A stretch of DNA of 64,000 nt. Origin: Cyclobacteriaceae bacterium. Lineage in GTDB: Bacteria; Bacteroidota; Bacteroidia; Cytophagales; Cyclobacteriaceae. Of this stretch, positions 10,306-20,266 are shown piece by piece. Made by a program: the position numbers and the translations under genes. Where the stretch lies: NCBI GenBank assembly GCA_022841475.1, contig JALHRJ010000007.1:37184-101183 (forward strand). The letters are read 5' to 3'. Under the pieces are notes generated by a model. The model searched no databases. It saw only the letters and a program-made list of their open reading frames with translations, and was not told where the DNA came from. The first letter of the stretch is position 1, and each line of letters begins with the position of its first letter.

Positions 10306-13300
10306 ATGAAGAGATTCCTTTTTCTATTTGCTGCATTTGGTTTTCACTTTGCTTTTTCACAAAATTTGTTGTCGCAACAACAGAGCGAAAGACTTTTTAA
10401 CTCTGGAATTGAATTAGTCAGTCACAATCAATATGGAGCTGCCCGCGAGGTATTCACTGAGTTCTTATCATTATCCACTGCCTCGGATACTAAACGTGCT
10501 GATGCTGAATATTACAAGGCATTTTGCGCATTGAATTTATTCCATACCGATGCCGAGAAGCAAATAGATGATTTTATAAAATCGAATCCTTCACATCCCC
10601 GAGCCATGGCTGCTAACTATGATCTGGCTAGCTTTTATTATGGTGAGAAGAACTATAAGAAAGCTTCACTTTTTTTCTCCAAGGTTGATTTTTCTGTTCT
10701 CAGCCAGGAGCAGCAGCGCGTTGGACGTTTTCGATGGGGCTACAGTTTATTCAATCAAAAATTTCTAAAGGAATCCCTCGAGCAATATAATTACATTAAG
10801 AATGTGGGCGGGGAATATGGACCAGCAGCCAGCTATTATGCAGGCTTCATTGAATATAGTCAGGGAGATTTTACAAGTGCACTTATCGACTTAAAAAGAG
10901 CCGAACAAAATGAAGCCTATTCCAAAGTAGTGCCATATCTGCTGGCCAATGTTTATTACCGGCAAAAGGATTACGATGAATTGCTGGTTTATGCGCAGAA
11001 AGTCAGTGGTGTTGAAGGTGTAACGAACCAGGAAGAAATAGCTTTACTTTCTGCAGAAGCATACTACAAAAAGAATGACCTAAAAAATGCGTTTGTAGGG
11101 TATCAAAAATATTTAACGGGTCGTGAAGACAAAGCAGACAAAGCAGTTTTGCTTCGGGCTGGTTATGTTGCCTACACACTGGGAGAGGATGCCCTTGCAT
11201 TGAAATATTTGAAATCCTCATTTACGGATACAGATTCCATCGGTTTTTACTCTGCTTATTATTTGGGATCACTCTATTTAAAACAGAATCAAAAGCCGAT
11301 GGCTCTTGCTTCATTTGACATCGCTCGCAAATTCAAACCTGATCCAAAATTGGTCGAAGAAAGTACCTATCAGTTTGCCAAGGTTGCCTACGATCTGGGG
11401 CGGCCGGATCAGGCCATAACCGAATTTGAAAAAATGTTAGTCGCCTTCCCAGGCAGTATTCATGCGAATGAGATAAAAGAACTTTTGTCGCAGGCCTATG
11501 TGAATGCATCCAATTACAATAAGGCTATAGAGTATATAGAAGCCATGCCTAAACGCAGTCCGGCTGTTGATCGGGCTTTTCAAAAGGCTACTATGTTGAA
11601 GGGTATTGAATTATTTAATAAGGAGGATTATCCCGCTGCCGTACAGTTTTTTGAAAAATCGCTCGCTTACCCTGTGGACCCAGAGTATGTAGCGGAGGCA
11701 AGTTTCTGGTGTGGTGAAGCGTATTCAATTGGTCGAAAATATGAGCAGGCGGCTACTCAATATTTGAGAATCGTGGGATTGAATAATTATAGCAATCAGG
11801 ATATAATTTTAAAGACCCGCTATGGACTCGGGTATGCCTACTATAATCTTAAACAATATGACCAGGCCTTGTTTAGCTTCAAAGAGTTTGTGAATAAAGC
11901 TCCAAGAACTAACCTAAATCTATCAGATGGAATGCTTCGATTAGCGGATTGTTACTACGTTGCCAAATCTTATCCGGAGGCATTGATCAATTATCGTAAA
12001 GTAGTTCAGCTTCGATCATCTGATGTTGACTATGCACACTTACAATCCGGAGCCATTTTAGGGATCATGAGAAAATACGATGAAGCAAGTGCGGAGTTAG
12101 ATATATTAATTAAGAATTATCCGCAATCCAGAATTTTAGATGAAGCCTTGTTTCAACGGGCTCAATTAGATTTCGAACAAGGAAACTATGCTGCTGCTGT
12201 AGGCGGGTATTCTACTTTGATTCAAACCAAGACAACTTCCTTGTTTCTTCCTTATGCGCATACACGAAGAGCGGCATCTTATTTTAATCTGAAAGAATAT
12301 AGTAAGACCGCTCAGGACTATATAACTGTGCTTGAGAATTACGGCAGTCATCCAGCAAGTAACGATGTGCTTATTCCTTTGCAAGAGTCCTTAAATCTTT
12401 CGGGTAGGTCTTCTGAATTTGATAAATATTTAACTCAATTCAAAACAGCGCACCCGGATGCCAAAGGTATAGAGTCGGTGGAATTTGAATCAGCAAAGAA
12501 TTTATATTTCAATCAGGATTATCAGAAGGCAATTACCTCGCTGACCAATTATACAATCACTTATCCGGAAAGCCCACGCGTTTCGGAGGCGAGATATTAT
12601 GCTGCGGAATCATATTACAGATTAAAAGACTGGAATAAGTCGTTGACTATTTATTCAGACTTAACGCAGGATAAAACATTTTTATTTGCCAGCAAAGTGA
12701 TTGGCCGTCTCGCAGAGCTGGAGTTTAAACAAAACCGATTTGAAAAGGCAGTGCCATATTATCAAAAACTTGCCAAACTAGCTTCAAACAAAAAGGAACA
12801 ATACAGCGCATGGTCGGGCCTGATGGAATCTTACTATTTATTGGCTCAGTACGACTCAGCGGAATTTTATGCCAGAATTATTTTAGAGAAAGGAAATGTA
12901 AATGCAGGTGCTCAAAATAAAGCCTCTTTGTTTATGGGTAAATCAGCGATGGCCCGCGGAGATTACGATCTGGCTCAGGATGAATTTCTGAATACATTGA
13001 ACTCAGCACAGGATGAATATGGTGCAGAGGCTAAATATCTGATAGGAGAGATTCAATATCTAAAAAAGGAACACAAGCAATGTTATGAAACCCTGGTGAG
13101 TCTGAATAGTGATTTTGCTGCTTATCCGGAGTGGGTAGGTAAGTCGTATTTATTATTGGCAGATAACTATTTGGCGATGGGTGATCTTTTTCAAGTGAAG
13201 GCAACTCTGAAATCACTGGAGGCATTCCCTTTGGAAAACATAAAAACTCTGGCTAAGGAGAAGCTAAGAAAAATTGAGGAAGAGGAAGTAAAGAAGACGA

Positions 13301-13332
13301 ATGCGATGAAGGCCGATACATTAGATAATTAA
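10306..13332 (+). CDS. Large periplasmic TPR-repeat protein
   Basis: I chose the ATG at 10306 over the in-frame TTG three bases earlier. A signal peptide (MKRFLFLFAAFGFHFAFSQ) is followed by about 980 residues of tandem TPR and Sel1-like helical repeats, with repeated Y-x-A-x3-F/Y-x3-Y motifs such as YKKASLFFSKV and YDQALFSFKEFV. It is presumably periplasmic or attached to the outer membrane. The next gene starts 3 bp after the stop and encodes a beta-barrel, and the TonB system genes follow, so a scaffolding role in envelope assembly or transport is likely but inferred. No catalytic domain is seen. Confidence 0.88.
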   Translation: MKRFLFLFAAFGFHFAFSQNLLSQQQSERLFNSGIELVSHNQYGAAREVFTEFLSLSTASDTKRADAEYYKAFCALNLFHTDAEKQIDDFIKSNPSHPRAMAANYDLASFYYGEKNYKKASLFFSKVDFSVLSQEQQRVGRFRWGYSLFNQKFLKESLEQYNYIKNVGGEYGPAASYYAGFIEYSQGDFTSALIDLKRAEQNEAYSKVVPYLLANVYYRQKDYDELLVYAQKVSGVEGVTNQEEIALLSAEAYYKKNDLKNAFVGYQKYLTGREDKADKAVLLRAGYVAYTLGEDALALKYLKSSFTDTDSIGFYSAYYLGSLYLKQNQKPMALASFDIARKFKPDPKLVEESTYQFAKVAYDLGRPDQAITEFEKMLVAFPGSIHANEIKELLSQAYVNASNYNKAIEYIEAMPKRSPAVDRAFQKATMLKGIELFNKEDYPAAVQFFEKSLAYPVDPEYVAEASFWCGEAYSIGRKYEQAATQYLRIVGLNNYSNQDIILKTRYGLGYAYYNLKQYDQALFSFKEFVNKAPRTNLNLSDGMLRLADCYYVAKSYPEALINYRKVVQLRSSDVDYAHLQSGAILGIMRKYDEASAELDILIKNYPQSRILDEALFQRAQLDFEQGNYAAAVGGYSTLIQTKTTSLFLPYAHTRRAASYFNLKEYSKTAQDYITVLENYGSHPASNDVLIPLQESLNLSGRSSEFDKYLTQFKTAHPDAKGIESVEFESAKNLYFNQDYQKAITSLTNYTITYPESPRVSEARYYAAESYYRLKDWNKSLTIYSDLTQDKTFLFASKVIGRLAELEFKQNRFEKAVPYYQKLAKLASNKKEQYSAWSGLMESYYLLAQYDSAEFYARIILEKGNVNAGAQNKASLFMGKSAMARGDYDLAQDEFLNTLNSAQDEYGAEAKYLIGEIQYLKKEHKQCYETLVSLNSDFAAYPEWVGKSYLLLADNYLAMGDLFQVKATLKSLEAFPLENIKTLAKEKLRKIEEEEVKKTNAMKADTLDN

Positions 13333-13335
13333 GAA

Positions 13336-15027
13336 ATGAGCAAATATAAAATCATTTCATTTTTAACATTATTCGCTGGCAAGCCGGGTTTTATTGCAGG
13401 CTTGGTATTGTTAATCGCAAGTTCAACTTATGCTCAGGAGAAATGGGGCGAAGGCGAAATTGAAAAAGTAGAAATCGAAATTGTAAAAGAAAGGCAAATC
13501 GTATTGCCAAAGGCCAATCGTAATTTTGAAAAGGTCTCTCCGCGTCCGGTTGAACCTATTAAGCCTGAGATTACCTACGAATTCAAGAACCTAAACTTTT
13601 CAACACCTGAATTTAATCCAGCTATCCGGCCACTCCGTCTGAAACAAGAGCCGATTGCGAAAATTTATGGAAACTACATCAGCGCAGGAGTAGGAAATTT
13701 TACTTCTCCCTTTTTGGATGCCTATGCAACCACGAAACGCGATAAAGAAAAATTCTATGGTGTCAAATTATTTCATCAGAGTTTTGGCCAGGGAGCGGTG
13801 GATAAGAAAAATTCTGCTGGGGGTAATACGGAATTACGGCTTTTTGGAAAAACCTTTGGCCGACAAGCCACATTGGGTGGATTTATCAACTATGAAAATA
13901 TTGGCACATACTTTTACGGATATACACCCGGTACAGATATCAATCGGGACTTAATCAAACAAAATTATTCGATTGTAAGCCTGGGCGGAGATGTCGCAAA
14001 TTCGACAACCTCAGAGTTTAATTACAAGATTAATGGATCTTTCAGTTATCTGACGGATCACTACAATGCAAAGGAAAGTGAAGTTATTTTAGGCTTTGCA
14101 AGTGACTACGAAATTTCAAAGACCAGCAAAATTTTGATTGGCTCGGATTATTATCTGATGTCTCGTAAGGATGAATTTGTAGAAGCAAAGCCGCGACATA
14201 TTTTCAAGATGAAAGGTGCTTATCAATTCTCCCCAATAGATGATTTGTTAATTAAGATTGGGGCCAATGTTGTTTTAGAGAACGACACTATCGGAAAGGA
14301 TAAATCTGTTCATGTTTACCCCGACATTCGGGCTTCTTATCCGTTAAGTCCATCGGTAGAAATGTATGCGGGCCTATCGGGTGATATTGATAGAGTTAGC
14401 TTGCACACAATTGCGCATGAAAACCCTTGGGTAAATGCCAATATTGGAATTTTTAATACGAACAGAACCATTGAATTTTTAGGTGGACTAAAAGGTAAAT
14501 TGGGTAGTAAGGTTGCCTTTGGCACTGGCTTAGCGGTGGCTAACCTGAAAGACTTTTACTTTTACCAGAATGACCCAACGGATCGCGCTAAGTTCATTAC
14601 TGTATTTGATGAGGGCAACACAAAGCGATCTAACATTTTTGCGGAGCTTGGATTCTCTCATGCCGAGGCCGCAAGAATATTGTTGCGGGGCGATTACTAT
14701 GGTTATTCAACCGATCAGGTAGCAGAGGCATGGCATAGACCTAAGTATCGCGTTAGCTTTAATTCGTCCTATAATCTGTATTCAAAACTTCTATTCAACG
14801 TAGATATGATTGTGCAAGGTGGGGCCAAAGCATTGGATGTTGATACGAATACTACTGTAGAACTGGATGCAGCAGTTGATCTGAATGTAAAGGCAAGTTA
14901 TTTCCTGTCGAAACAATTTTCTATTTTTCTAAAAGGCAGTAACCTGTTGGCCAATGAATATCAACTATATCTTAATTACCCGGTTAGAGGATTGCAGGTA
15001 ATGGGGGGGGTAACATGGGTATTTTGA
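13336..15027 (+). CDS. Outer-membrane beta-barrel protein (TonB-dependent-receptor-like, no plug)
   Basis: The 563-residue precursor has a long N-terminal export signal ending near ASSTYAQ. A short charged periplasmic stretch (EIEKVEIEIVKERQIVLPKA) comes before many alternating amphipathic strands, and the protein ends in a terminal aromatic strand (MGGVTWVF), the usual outer-membrane signature. There is no recognisable N-terminal plug domain or carboxypeptidase-like domain, so it is probably a plug-less barrel and not a complete receptor. The 3-bp spacing after the TPR gene points to a two-protein module. The TonB energy genes follow about 0.8 kb downstream. Confidence 0.82.
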   Translation: MSKYKIISFLTLFAGKPGFIAGLVLLIASSTYAQEKWGEGEIEKVEIEIVKERQIVLPKANRNFEKVSPRPVEPIKPEITYEFKNLNFSTPEFNPAIRPLRLKQEPIAKIYGNYISAGVGNFTSPFLDAYATTKRDKEKFYGVKLFHQSFGQGAVDKKNSAGGNTELRLFGKTFGRQATLGGFINYENIGTYFYGYTPGTDINRDLIKQNYSIVSLGGDVANSTTSEFNYKINGSFSYLTDHYNAKESEVILGFASDYEISKTSKILIGSDYYLMSRKDEFVEAKPRHIFKMKGAYQFSPIDDLLIKIGANVVLENDTIGKDKSVHVYPDIRASYPLSPSVEMYAGLSGDIDRVSLHTIAHENPWVNANIGIFNTNRTIEFLGGLKGKLGSKVAFGTGLAVANLKDFYFYQNDPTDRAKFITVFDEGNTKRSNIFAELGFSHAEAARILLRGDYYGYSTDQVAEAWHRPKYRVSFNSSYNLYSKLLFNVDMIVQGGAKALDVDTNTTVELDAAVDLNVKASYFLSKQFSIFLKGSNLLANEYQLYLNYPVRGLQVMGGVTWVF

Positions 15028-15088
15028 AAATAGCTTAATTTGTAGAAATTACGTTAATTTTGTGCTAACACCCTTATAAAACCAACCT

Positions 15089-15787
15089 ATGGCAAAGAGA
15101 AAAGACAAAGGCGATCAGCCAGATGAAAATCTTAACGATGGCAACAGCGGAGAAGATAACTTCGGCTTACCTGATATTGAATACAAACCTCTGGAAAATC
15201 AAGAACAAACTACCCAGACAGAGGAACAAGCTTACAGAGCGCAAGAGCCCGTTCGGGAATCCTATTCCTATCGGGCCGAAGAAGAACCTAAGTCTAATGC
15301 ACCCGTTATCATTGCCGTAGTAATCGGCTTGGTTCTTATTGTCGCTGCTTTTTTGGTTTATCAATACGTTTATAAGCCACAAGCTGAAAAAGAGAAAAAG
15401 GAATTGGCTGCCAAAGCGGCAAGTGCAAAAAAGCAGCGGGAAGAAGCAGAGCGGATAGCGCGAGAAAAGGAAGCAGAAGAACAAAGGTTAAGAGATGAAG
15501 CCGCTGTTGTTGAAGTAAAACCGGCAATTGGTGCTATTGAAACACTAAGCGGTCGAACTGGTCGTTACTACGTTGTAATTGCCAGCGCAGTAGATGGTGA
15601 TTTGATTATGGATTATGCGAATAAGTTGAGTGTAAAGGGAACCGGATCGAAAATTATTCCTCCGTTTGGAAAATGGAAATTTTACAGGCTTACGATTGGC
15701 GACTTTGATACGTATGCTTCCGCTCAAACAAGTGCCGACTCGGCAAAACCAGAGTTTGGCGAAGGCGCATGGGTGATAAAGTATTAA
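15089..15787 (+). CDS. Membrane-anchored SPOR-domain protein
   Basis: A cytoplasmic acidic N-terminus (about 70 residues) is followed by one membrane helix (VIIAVVIGLVLIVAAFLVY), then a charged coiled coil rich in Lys, Glu and Ala (about 96-140), and a C-terminal SPOR-like domain (about 150-232, YYVVIASAVDGDL...WVIKY). SPOR domains bind denuded peptidoglycan at division sites, so a role in cell division or wall binding is likely. It starts a four-gene run with the Tol/Exb genes. Confidence 0.85.
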   Translation: MAKRKDKGDQPDENLNDGNSGEDNFGLPDIEYKPLENQEQTTQTEEQAYRAQEPVRESYSYRAEEEPKSNAPVIIAVVIGLVLIVAAFLVYQYVYKPQAEKEKKELAAKAASAKKQREEAERIAREKEAEEQRLRDEAAVVEVKPAIGAIETLSGRTGRYYVVIASAVDGDLIMDYANKLSVKGTGSKIIPPFGKWKFYRLTIGDFDTYASAQTSADSAKPEFGEGAWVIKY

Positions 15788-15835
15788 ATGAGGGTTTTGA
15801 TTTTTTAATGTGTACGGTAACTATTTTTTAAACGT

Positions 15836-16504
15836 ATGATGATTGCTCAAATAATAACGGGATCTACAGAACCGATTCCTGATCAGGCTATTTCGTTTAT
15901 TGATCTGGCGATGGCGGGTGGACCATTGATGATTCCGTTGGTAATTTGCTCTATTATCGCTATTTACATTTTTGTAGAAAGACTACGTACAATTAATCGG
16001 GCGAATGTCAGCTCGGATTCTTTTATGAGTAAAATCAAAGAGTTGGTTGTAAAAGGCGACATCAATGGTGCTAAGATATTGTGTGCGCAATACGATACAC
16101 CCGTGGCACGAATGATTGAGAAAGGCGTGACCCGCATTGGAAGCCCGCTAAAGAACATTGAAGCGGCCATTGAGAATGTTGGAAAGATCGAAGTGTTTAG
16201 ACTGGAAAAGAACCTTTCCGTATTGGCAACTATTGCAGGAGCCGCACCTATGATTGGTTTTTTAGGAACAGTAATTGGTATGGTTAGTGCATTCATAGCG
16301 ATTGCGCAAGAGGAAGGTTCGGTTAGTCCAAAATTGTTGGCCGATGGAATTTATACAGCAATGGTCACAACTGTTGCTGGTCTGATCGTGGGTATTATTG
16401 CTTACCTGGGATATAATTATTTAGTGACCCGGGTATCAAAGGTTGTACACAGGATGGAATATTCCTCTATAGAGTTTATTGATTTGTTGCAAGAACCTCG
16501 TTAA
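15836..16504 (+). CDS. MotA/TolQ/ExbB proton channel family protein
   Basis: The 222-residue protein has three membrane segments: near residues 20-45, and two in the conserved C-terminal block (LATIAGAAPMIGFLGTVIGM and YTAMVTTVAGLIVGIIAYLGY) that lines the proton channel. It forms the inner-membrane motor with the adjacent ExbD-like protein and passes energy to TonB or Tol. The stop lies 2 bp before the exbD-like gene. I leave it as ExbB/TolQ because sequence alone does not separate the two. Confidence 0.93.
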   Translation: MMIAQIITGSTEPIPDQAISFIDLAMAGGPLMIPLVICSIIAIYIFVERLRTINRANVSSDSFMSKIKELVVKGDINGAKILCAQYDTPVARMIEKGVTRIGSPLKNIEAAIENVGKIEVFRLEKNLSVLATIAGAAPMIGFLGTVIGMVSAFIAIAQEEGSVSPKLLADGIYTAMVTTVAGLIVGIIAYLGYNYLVTRVSKVVHRMEYSSIEFIDLLQEPR

Positions 16505-16506
16505 GC

Positions 16507-16896
16507 ATGAATCTACAATCAAGAAATAAAGTAGATGCAGCCTTTAGTATGGCTTCGATGACAGATTTGATTTTTCTGTTGCTTATCTTTTTTATGCTTA
16601 CATCGTCCTTTATTACACCTTCTGGTTTACCAGTCAATTTACCTTCAAGCGTTGCCAGCACCATTGAGGTACAAAAGGTTTCCGTAACGGTAACCAAGGA
16701 TTTATTATTCTATGTAAATGATAAACGAGTAACCAAGTCCACCCTGGAAGGAGAACTTAAAAGCAAATTAGCTGGCCCCAAAGGAGTGGTAGTTCTGCAC
16801 ATAGACGAAACTGTACCAACCCGTGAGATGGTTTTTGTAGCCGGAATTGCTACAAAGTTGGAAGCTCGCGTTTCTATTGCCACAAAGCCAAAATAG
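16507..16896 (+). CDS. ExbD/TolR family biopolymer transport protein
   Basis: One N-terminal membrane helix (MTDLIFLLLIFFMLTSSFI) carries the conserved proton-relay aspartate at its start, followed by a small periplasmic domain (VVLHIDETVPTREMV...). Its 129-residue length is typical. It pairs with the upstream ExbB/TolQ-like channel, and the following tonB-like gene starts 2 bp after its stop, forming a compact operon. Confidence 0.93.
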   Translation: MNLQSRNKVDAAFSMASMTDLIFLLLIFFMLTSSFITPSGLPVNLPSSVASTIEVQKVSVTVTKDLLFYVNDKRVTKSTLEGELKSKLAGPKGVVVLHIDETVPTREMVFVAGIATKLEARVSIATKPK

Positions 16897-16898
16897 TT

Positions 16899-17783
16899 AT
16901 GAGGGAACAGCAAGAGAAAAAGAACAAAACAATTGCCTGGGTTACCTCACTGGGTATTCATGGGCTTTTGCTTTTGGCGTTTATTCTCATGATGGCATGG
17001 CGTGCGCCTAATCCGCCATTGCCTGAATATGGTATTGAATTGAATTTCGGCATGGATGATCAGGGCGGTGGCGAGATACAACCTGAAACGTCACCCGGAG
17101 CAGAGGAAGAAGCTACACCGGAGAAAGTAGAAGAAGAGCAAACAGAAACCGCACAGCCCGAAGAAGAAGTGAAAGAAGAAGCGGTGACCGAAAAAGTTGA
17201 GGAGCCGGTTGTTTCAAAAGTGGAAAGCCCCGTGGTTGTCAAGGAAGAAAAGAAAGAACCCGTCAAGGAAGTGGTTAAAGAAAAAGTAGTTGAAGCCAAG
17301 CCCAAGGTTACCCCGAAAGAGGAAGTGAAGAAAGAGGTGCCCAAGGAAGTAAAGGTTACTGAAGAAAAAGGCACGGACGCAAAGAAAGGTGACCCCACAA
17401 CAAGCCAGGGTGATGATAAAGGGAAAGTAGGAGACAAGGGAAATCCTGAAGGAAAATTAGATGCGAAAGCGTTGTATGGAAATCAAGGTGGGGGAGCCAA
17501 TGGAGATAAAGGCTTTGGCCTTTCTATGACTGGTTGGGCATGGGCAAGTGAGCCACGCATTCCAACGTTGCCAGATAATGAAGACGGTCGTATAGAATTT
17601 GAGATTGAGTGTGATGATAATGGTGATATTATTGGAATTAAAACACTGCAACGTGGGTTAAGTGCTCAAGCTGAACAGCTCTTAAAAGCAGAGATTATGC
17701 GTAATTCTTTGATGCGCACTTCGGGCGGTCAAGCACCAGAACGATCAAAAGGAAAAGTTGTCTTTATTTTAAAGACAAGATAA
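16899..17783 (+). CDS. TonB-like energy transducer
   Basis: An N-terminal membrane anchor (TIAWVTSLGIHGLLLLAFIL) contains a His inside the helix, as is common in TonB. A long Glu/Lys/Val/Pro-rich spacer (about 60-160) spans the periplasm. A small C-terminal domain (about 205-294) shows the TonB-like ending GKVVFILKTR. With the two motor genes it should carry proton-motive force to outer-membrane receptors. The C-terminal domain is somewhat divergent (TolA/AgmX-like), so a Tol-Pal type role is an alternative. It ends one base from the convergent tyrS stop. Confidence 0.85.
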   Translation: MREQQEKKNKTIAWVTSLGIHGLLLLAFILMMAWRAPNPPLPEYGIELNFGMDDQGGGEIQPETSPGAEEEATPEKVEEEQTETAQPEEEVKEEAVTEKVEEPVVSKVESPVVVKEEKKEPVKEVVKEKVVEAKPKVTPKEEVKKEVPKEVKVTEEKGTDAKKGDPTTSQGDDKGKVGDKGNPEGKLDAKALYGNQGGGANGDKGFGLSMTGWAWASEPRIPTLPDNEDGRIEFEIECDDNGDIIGIKTLQRGLSAQAEQLLKAEIMRNSLMRTSGGQAPERSKGKVVFILKTR

Positions 17784-17784
17784 T

Positions 17785-19074
17785 CTATTCAACAATTATA
17801 AGGTAGTAATTTCTGCGGCCCTTCTGCGCAAGCAAGTATTTATTTTGAATCAATTCGAATTCAGGTTTTTGATTGGGGTCTGAGAGTTTAATCTTATTAA
17901 TACTTACGCCACCACCCTGAATCATTTTTCTGGCCTCACCTTTGGAAGGAAAGATTACTGCCTTGGTTGTCTCTGAAAGTAAGTCGGTAACGGTGTTACT
18001 GGCTTCCAACGATGATCGGCTTATAGTCACCTGCGGCACCCCCTCAAATACGGCTAATAATGTATCTTCATCCAGGCTCACCAAATCTTCGGTTACAGAA
18101 TTGCCAAACAAAATGGACGAAGCTTTTACAGCCATTTCATAATCCGTTTGGGAGTGCACGCGGAGTGTTATATCCTTGGCTAATTCAAGTTGAAGTTTGC
18201 GCAAATGGGGTGCCTGACCGTGCTCTTGTATCAGTGTTTCAATTTCCTCGCGATTGTGTTGCGTAAAGATTTTAATAAAGTTTGACGCATCTTCATCGCT
18301 CGTATTAAGCCAATATTGGTAAAACTTGTAGGGAGAAGTTTTCTTAGGATCGAGCCATACATTCCCCCCTTCGGTTTTGCCAAACTTGGTGCCATCTGCT
18401 TTCTTGATTAATTGTGTAGTAAGTGCGTAGGCATCTCCATCCGATTTTCTTCTTATAAGTTCCGTGCCCGTTACTATGTTTCCCCACTGATCCGAACCGC
18501 CCATCTGTAACTTACAATTCTTGTTTTTGTAAAGCCAATAGAAGTCATAACCTTGCACCAACTGATAGGTAAACTCCGTAAACGATAACCCGGTTTCTAA
18601 GCGTTTCTGCACTGAGTCTTTAGCCATCATGTAGTTGATGGTAATGTGTTTACCTACTTCACGTATAAAATCCAGAAACGTAAATTCTTTAAACCAATCA
18701 TAGTTATTAACCATCTCAGCCGAGTTGGAAGTGCCTTTCGAGAAATCGAGAAACTTTTCTAATTGACTTTTAACACAAGATTCATTGTATCTAAGCGCAT
18801 CTTCGGATAGCAGGTTACGCTCCGCTGATTTCCCAGAAGGATCGCCTACCATGCCTGTGGCACCACCTACAAGCGCGTAGGGCTTATGACCACATTGCTG
18901 GAACTGAAGCAGAGTCATGATTTGAACGAGGTGTCCAATATGTAAGGAATCTGCCGTGGGATCGAAGCCAATGTAGCCTGCCGTCATTTCTTTCTTCAAC
19001 TGATCTTCTGTTCCCGGCATGATGTCATGCAACATTCCGCGCCAGCGTAGCTCTTCAACAAAATTCTTCTTCAT
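17785..19074 (-). CDS. tyrS: Tyrosyl-tRNA synthetase
   Basis: This is a class I aminoacyl-tRNA synthetase of 429 residues, the normal bacterial TyrS length. The HIGH motif ([10 protein letters not shown]), the tyrosine pocket ([20 protein letters not shown]), the KMSKS equivalent (KFGKTEGGN) and a C-terminal S4 RNA-binding domain ([16 protein letters not shown]) are all visible. It charges tRNA-Tyr in the cytoplasm. The 209-bp gap upstream should hold its promoter, facing the divergent pyrophosphatase gene. Confidence 0.97.
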   Translation of the reverse strand: MKKNFVEELRWRGMLHDIMPGTEDQLKKEMTAGYIGFDPTADSLHIGHLVQIMTLLQFQQCGHKPYALVGGATGMVGDPSGKSAERNLLSEDALRYNESCVKSQLEKFLDFSKGTSNSAEMVNNYDWFKEFTFLDFIREVGKHITINYMMAKDSVQKRLETGLSFTEFTYQLVQGYDFYWLYKNKNCKLQMGGSDQWGNIVTGTELIRRKSDGDAYALTTQLIKKADGTKFGKTEGGNVWLDPKKTSPYKFYQYWLNTSDEDASNFIKIFTQHNREEIETLIQEHGQAPHLRKLQLELAKDITLRVHSQTDYEMAVKASSILFGNSVTEDLVSLDEDTLLAVFEGVPQVTISRSSLEASNTVTDLLSETTKAVIFPSKGEARKMIQGGGVSINKIKLSDPNQKPEFELIQNKYLLAQKGRRNYYLIIVE

Positions 19075-19229
19075 TGTTTGTAATAAGGACTCAAATATAA
19101 GAGTACTTCAGGTAATCAAATAACTGAAATTTGATTAATCTATTAACTCAGATAACTATATATAACATATTGTATCTCAATGTATTTATTAATAGTCACT
19201 TCAATAATTAAATCTCACAATTCTTATCT

Positions 19230-19251
19230 TATGTTTCTTTCGTAAAACATA
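19230..19251. promoter_or_regulatory. Inverted repeat in the tyrS / MazG-like divergent gap
   Basis: Two 7-bp arms (TATGTTT and AAACATA) are separated by 8 bp. The repeat lies about 30 bp upstream of the pyrophosphatase start. It could be an operator, but such AT-rich repeats arise easily by chance. Confidence 0.25.
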
Positions 19252-19283
19252 GTATCATTGAATCTTTAAAAGATAATTCTCTT

Positions 19284-19754
19284 ATGCAACAGCCTGATGC
19301 GCTAAACCTGGTCGCTGATTTTCACAATACCTTTAAGCACCCCATTTTACCTGAGCCGGCCATGCCCGATGAGAACCGGTGTAAGCTTCGTGTTGCGCTG
19401 CTGGCAGAGGAACTAAAAGAAATGGAGGTAGCGATTTTAGAAAACGACCTGGTGGGTGTGGCTGATGCACTCTGTGACTTACAGTATGTCTTGTCTGGGG
19501 CAATTCTTGAGTTTGGGCTTGGGGATAAATTCAAAGCTTTATTTGAGGAAGTTCAGCGGTCGAATATGAGTAAAGCCTGTAACTCTAAGGAAGAGGCTGA
19601 ACAAACGGTTCAACATTATAAGCAGAAGGATGGAACAGAATGTTATTACCGGCAAGAGGCTGGTAAATGGCTGGTGTACCGGAAATCAGACAATAAGACG
19701 ATTAAGTCAATCAATTATTCACCGGCAGATCTTGATAAAATTCTGCGGAATTAA
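19284..19754 (+). CDS. MazG-like / PRA-PH-like nucleotide pyrophosphohydrolase
   Basis: The first 110 residues match the all-alpha NTP-pyrophosphohydrolase fold, with the acidic metal-binding pairs AEELKEMEVA and VADALCDLQYV. The family hydrolyses nucleoside triphosphates to monophosphates for housecleaning. A C-terminal tail of about 45 residues (ECYYRQEAGKWLVYRKSDNK...) is extra and may bind substrate. The gene abuts the convergent small gene (1 nt between stops). The exact substrate is unknown. Confidence 0.85.
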   Translation: MQQPDALNLVADFHNTFKHPILPEPAMPDENRCKLRVALLAEELKEMEVAILENDLVGVADALCDLQYVLSGAILEFGLGDKFKALFEEVQRSNMSKACNSKEEAEQTVQHYKQKDGTECYYRQEAGKWLVYRKSDNKTIKSINYSPADLDKILRN

Positions 19755-19755
19755 T

Positions 19756-19983
19756 TCAAACATAAAATTCTAATTGAAAAACGGCATCCTGACCACGTAA
19801 AGGAACTGGATGAATGGCCAGAATCGGCAGTTCATTATAAGCTTTTATAAATTCAGATCTACTGATTCTCAACTTACTTAATCCCGGTCGCACCTTATGG
19901 TATTGCATGCGGCCTGAGCGGTTAGCTGTGGCCGAATACATGTAATCGTATCGAATCGGAGTAGGAGAGGGGATATACTTCAT
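19756..19983 (-). CDS. Small hypothetical protein, second gene of a two-gene unit
   Basis: This is a 75-residue basic protein with no recognised family. It is aromatic-rich (YDYMYSATANRS) and ends in a strand-like segment (QDAVFQLEFYV). It starts 8 bp after the upstream small gene's stop, so the two are likely co-transcribed and under the palindromic operators upstream. Accessory or selfish-element origin is possible but unproven. It is not obviously a toxin by sequence. Confidence 0.55.
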   Translation of the reverse strand: MKYIPSPTPIRYDYMYSATANRSGRMQYHKVRPGLSKLRISRSEFIKAYNELPILAIHPVPLRGQDAVFQLEFYV

Positions 19984-19991
19984 CGAATTAA

Positions 19992-20240
19992 TCAGGCATA
20001 AGCATCTCTAAATTGGGTATGAAGCATACTGTTTTGCACCATATTATACTGAGCTAACAAAGCATAAGCCCAGGTAGGCACATAATTGAATCTCCTTTCA
20101 TACTCATCAATTTTTAAGCATAATTCACTGACGTAGAATCGAATCTGATCAAGGTTTCGACAATCGCCAGGTCTTTCAAAGTTTCTGGTTGTGAAATTCT
20201 TTAGATCGGCCTCCAATTTTCTCTTTTCAAATTCGCTCAT
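19992..20240 (-). CDS. Small helical hypothetical protein behind paired operators
   Basis: The 82-residue protein has a charged N-terminal helix (MSEFEKRKLEADLKNF) and two conserved-looking helices (RFYVSELCLKIDEYERRF, YALLAQYNMVQ). No helix-turn-helix or known domain was recognised. Its start codon directly touches a near-perfect 26-bp palindrome, and a second related palindrome lies 53 bp upstream, so expression is probably tightly repressed. It precedes the 75-residue gene in a tight pair. Confidence 0.6.
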   Translation of the reverse strand: MSEFEKRKLEADLKNFTTRNFERPGDCRNLDQIRFYVSELCLKIDEYERRFNYVPTWAYALLAQYNMVQNSMLHTQFRDAYA

Positions 20241-20266
20241 ATAATTGTGTATTAATGCACAATTAT
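20241..20266. promoter_or_regulatory. Operator-like palindrome 1 upstream of the small gene pair
   Basis: Arms ATAATTGTG (20241-20249) and CACAATTAT (20258-20266) are perfect complements. The core is TGTGTA-TTAA-TGCACA (20246-20261). It overlaps the proposed -7 box and touches the start codon, so a bound protein would block transcription. Confidence 0.6.

Noticed and set aside
15167..15484. Hydrophobic frame opposite the SPOR gene
   Set aside because: It mirrors the charged coiled coil and membrane helix of the real gene.
17060..17437. Ser/Thr-rich open frame opposite the TonB spacer
   Set aside because: It is a by-product of the Glu/Lys-rich repeats on the plus strand.
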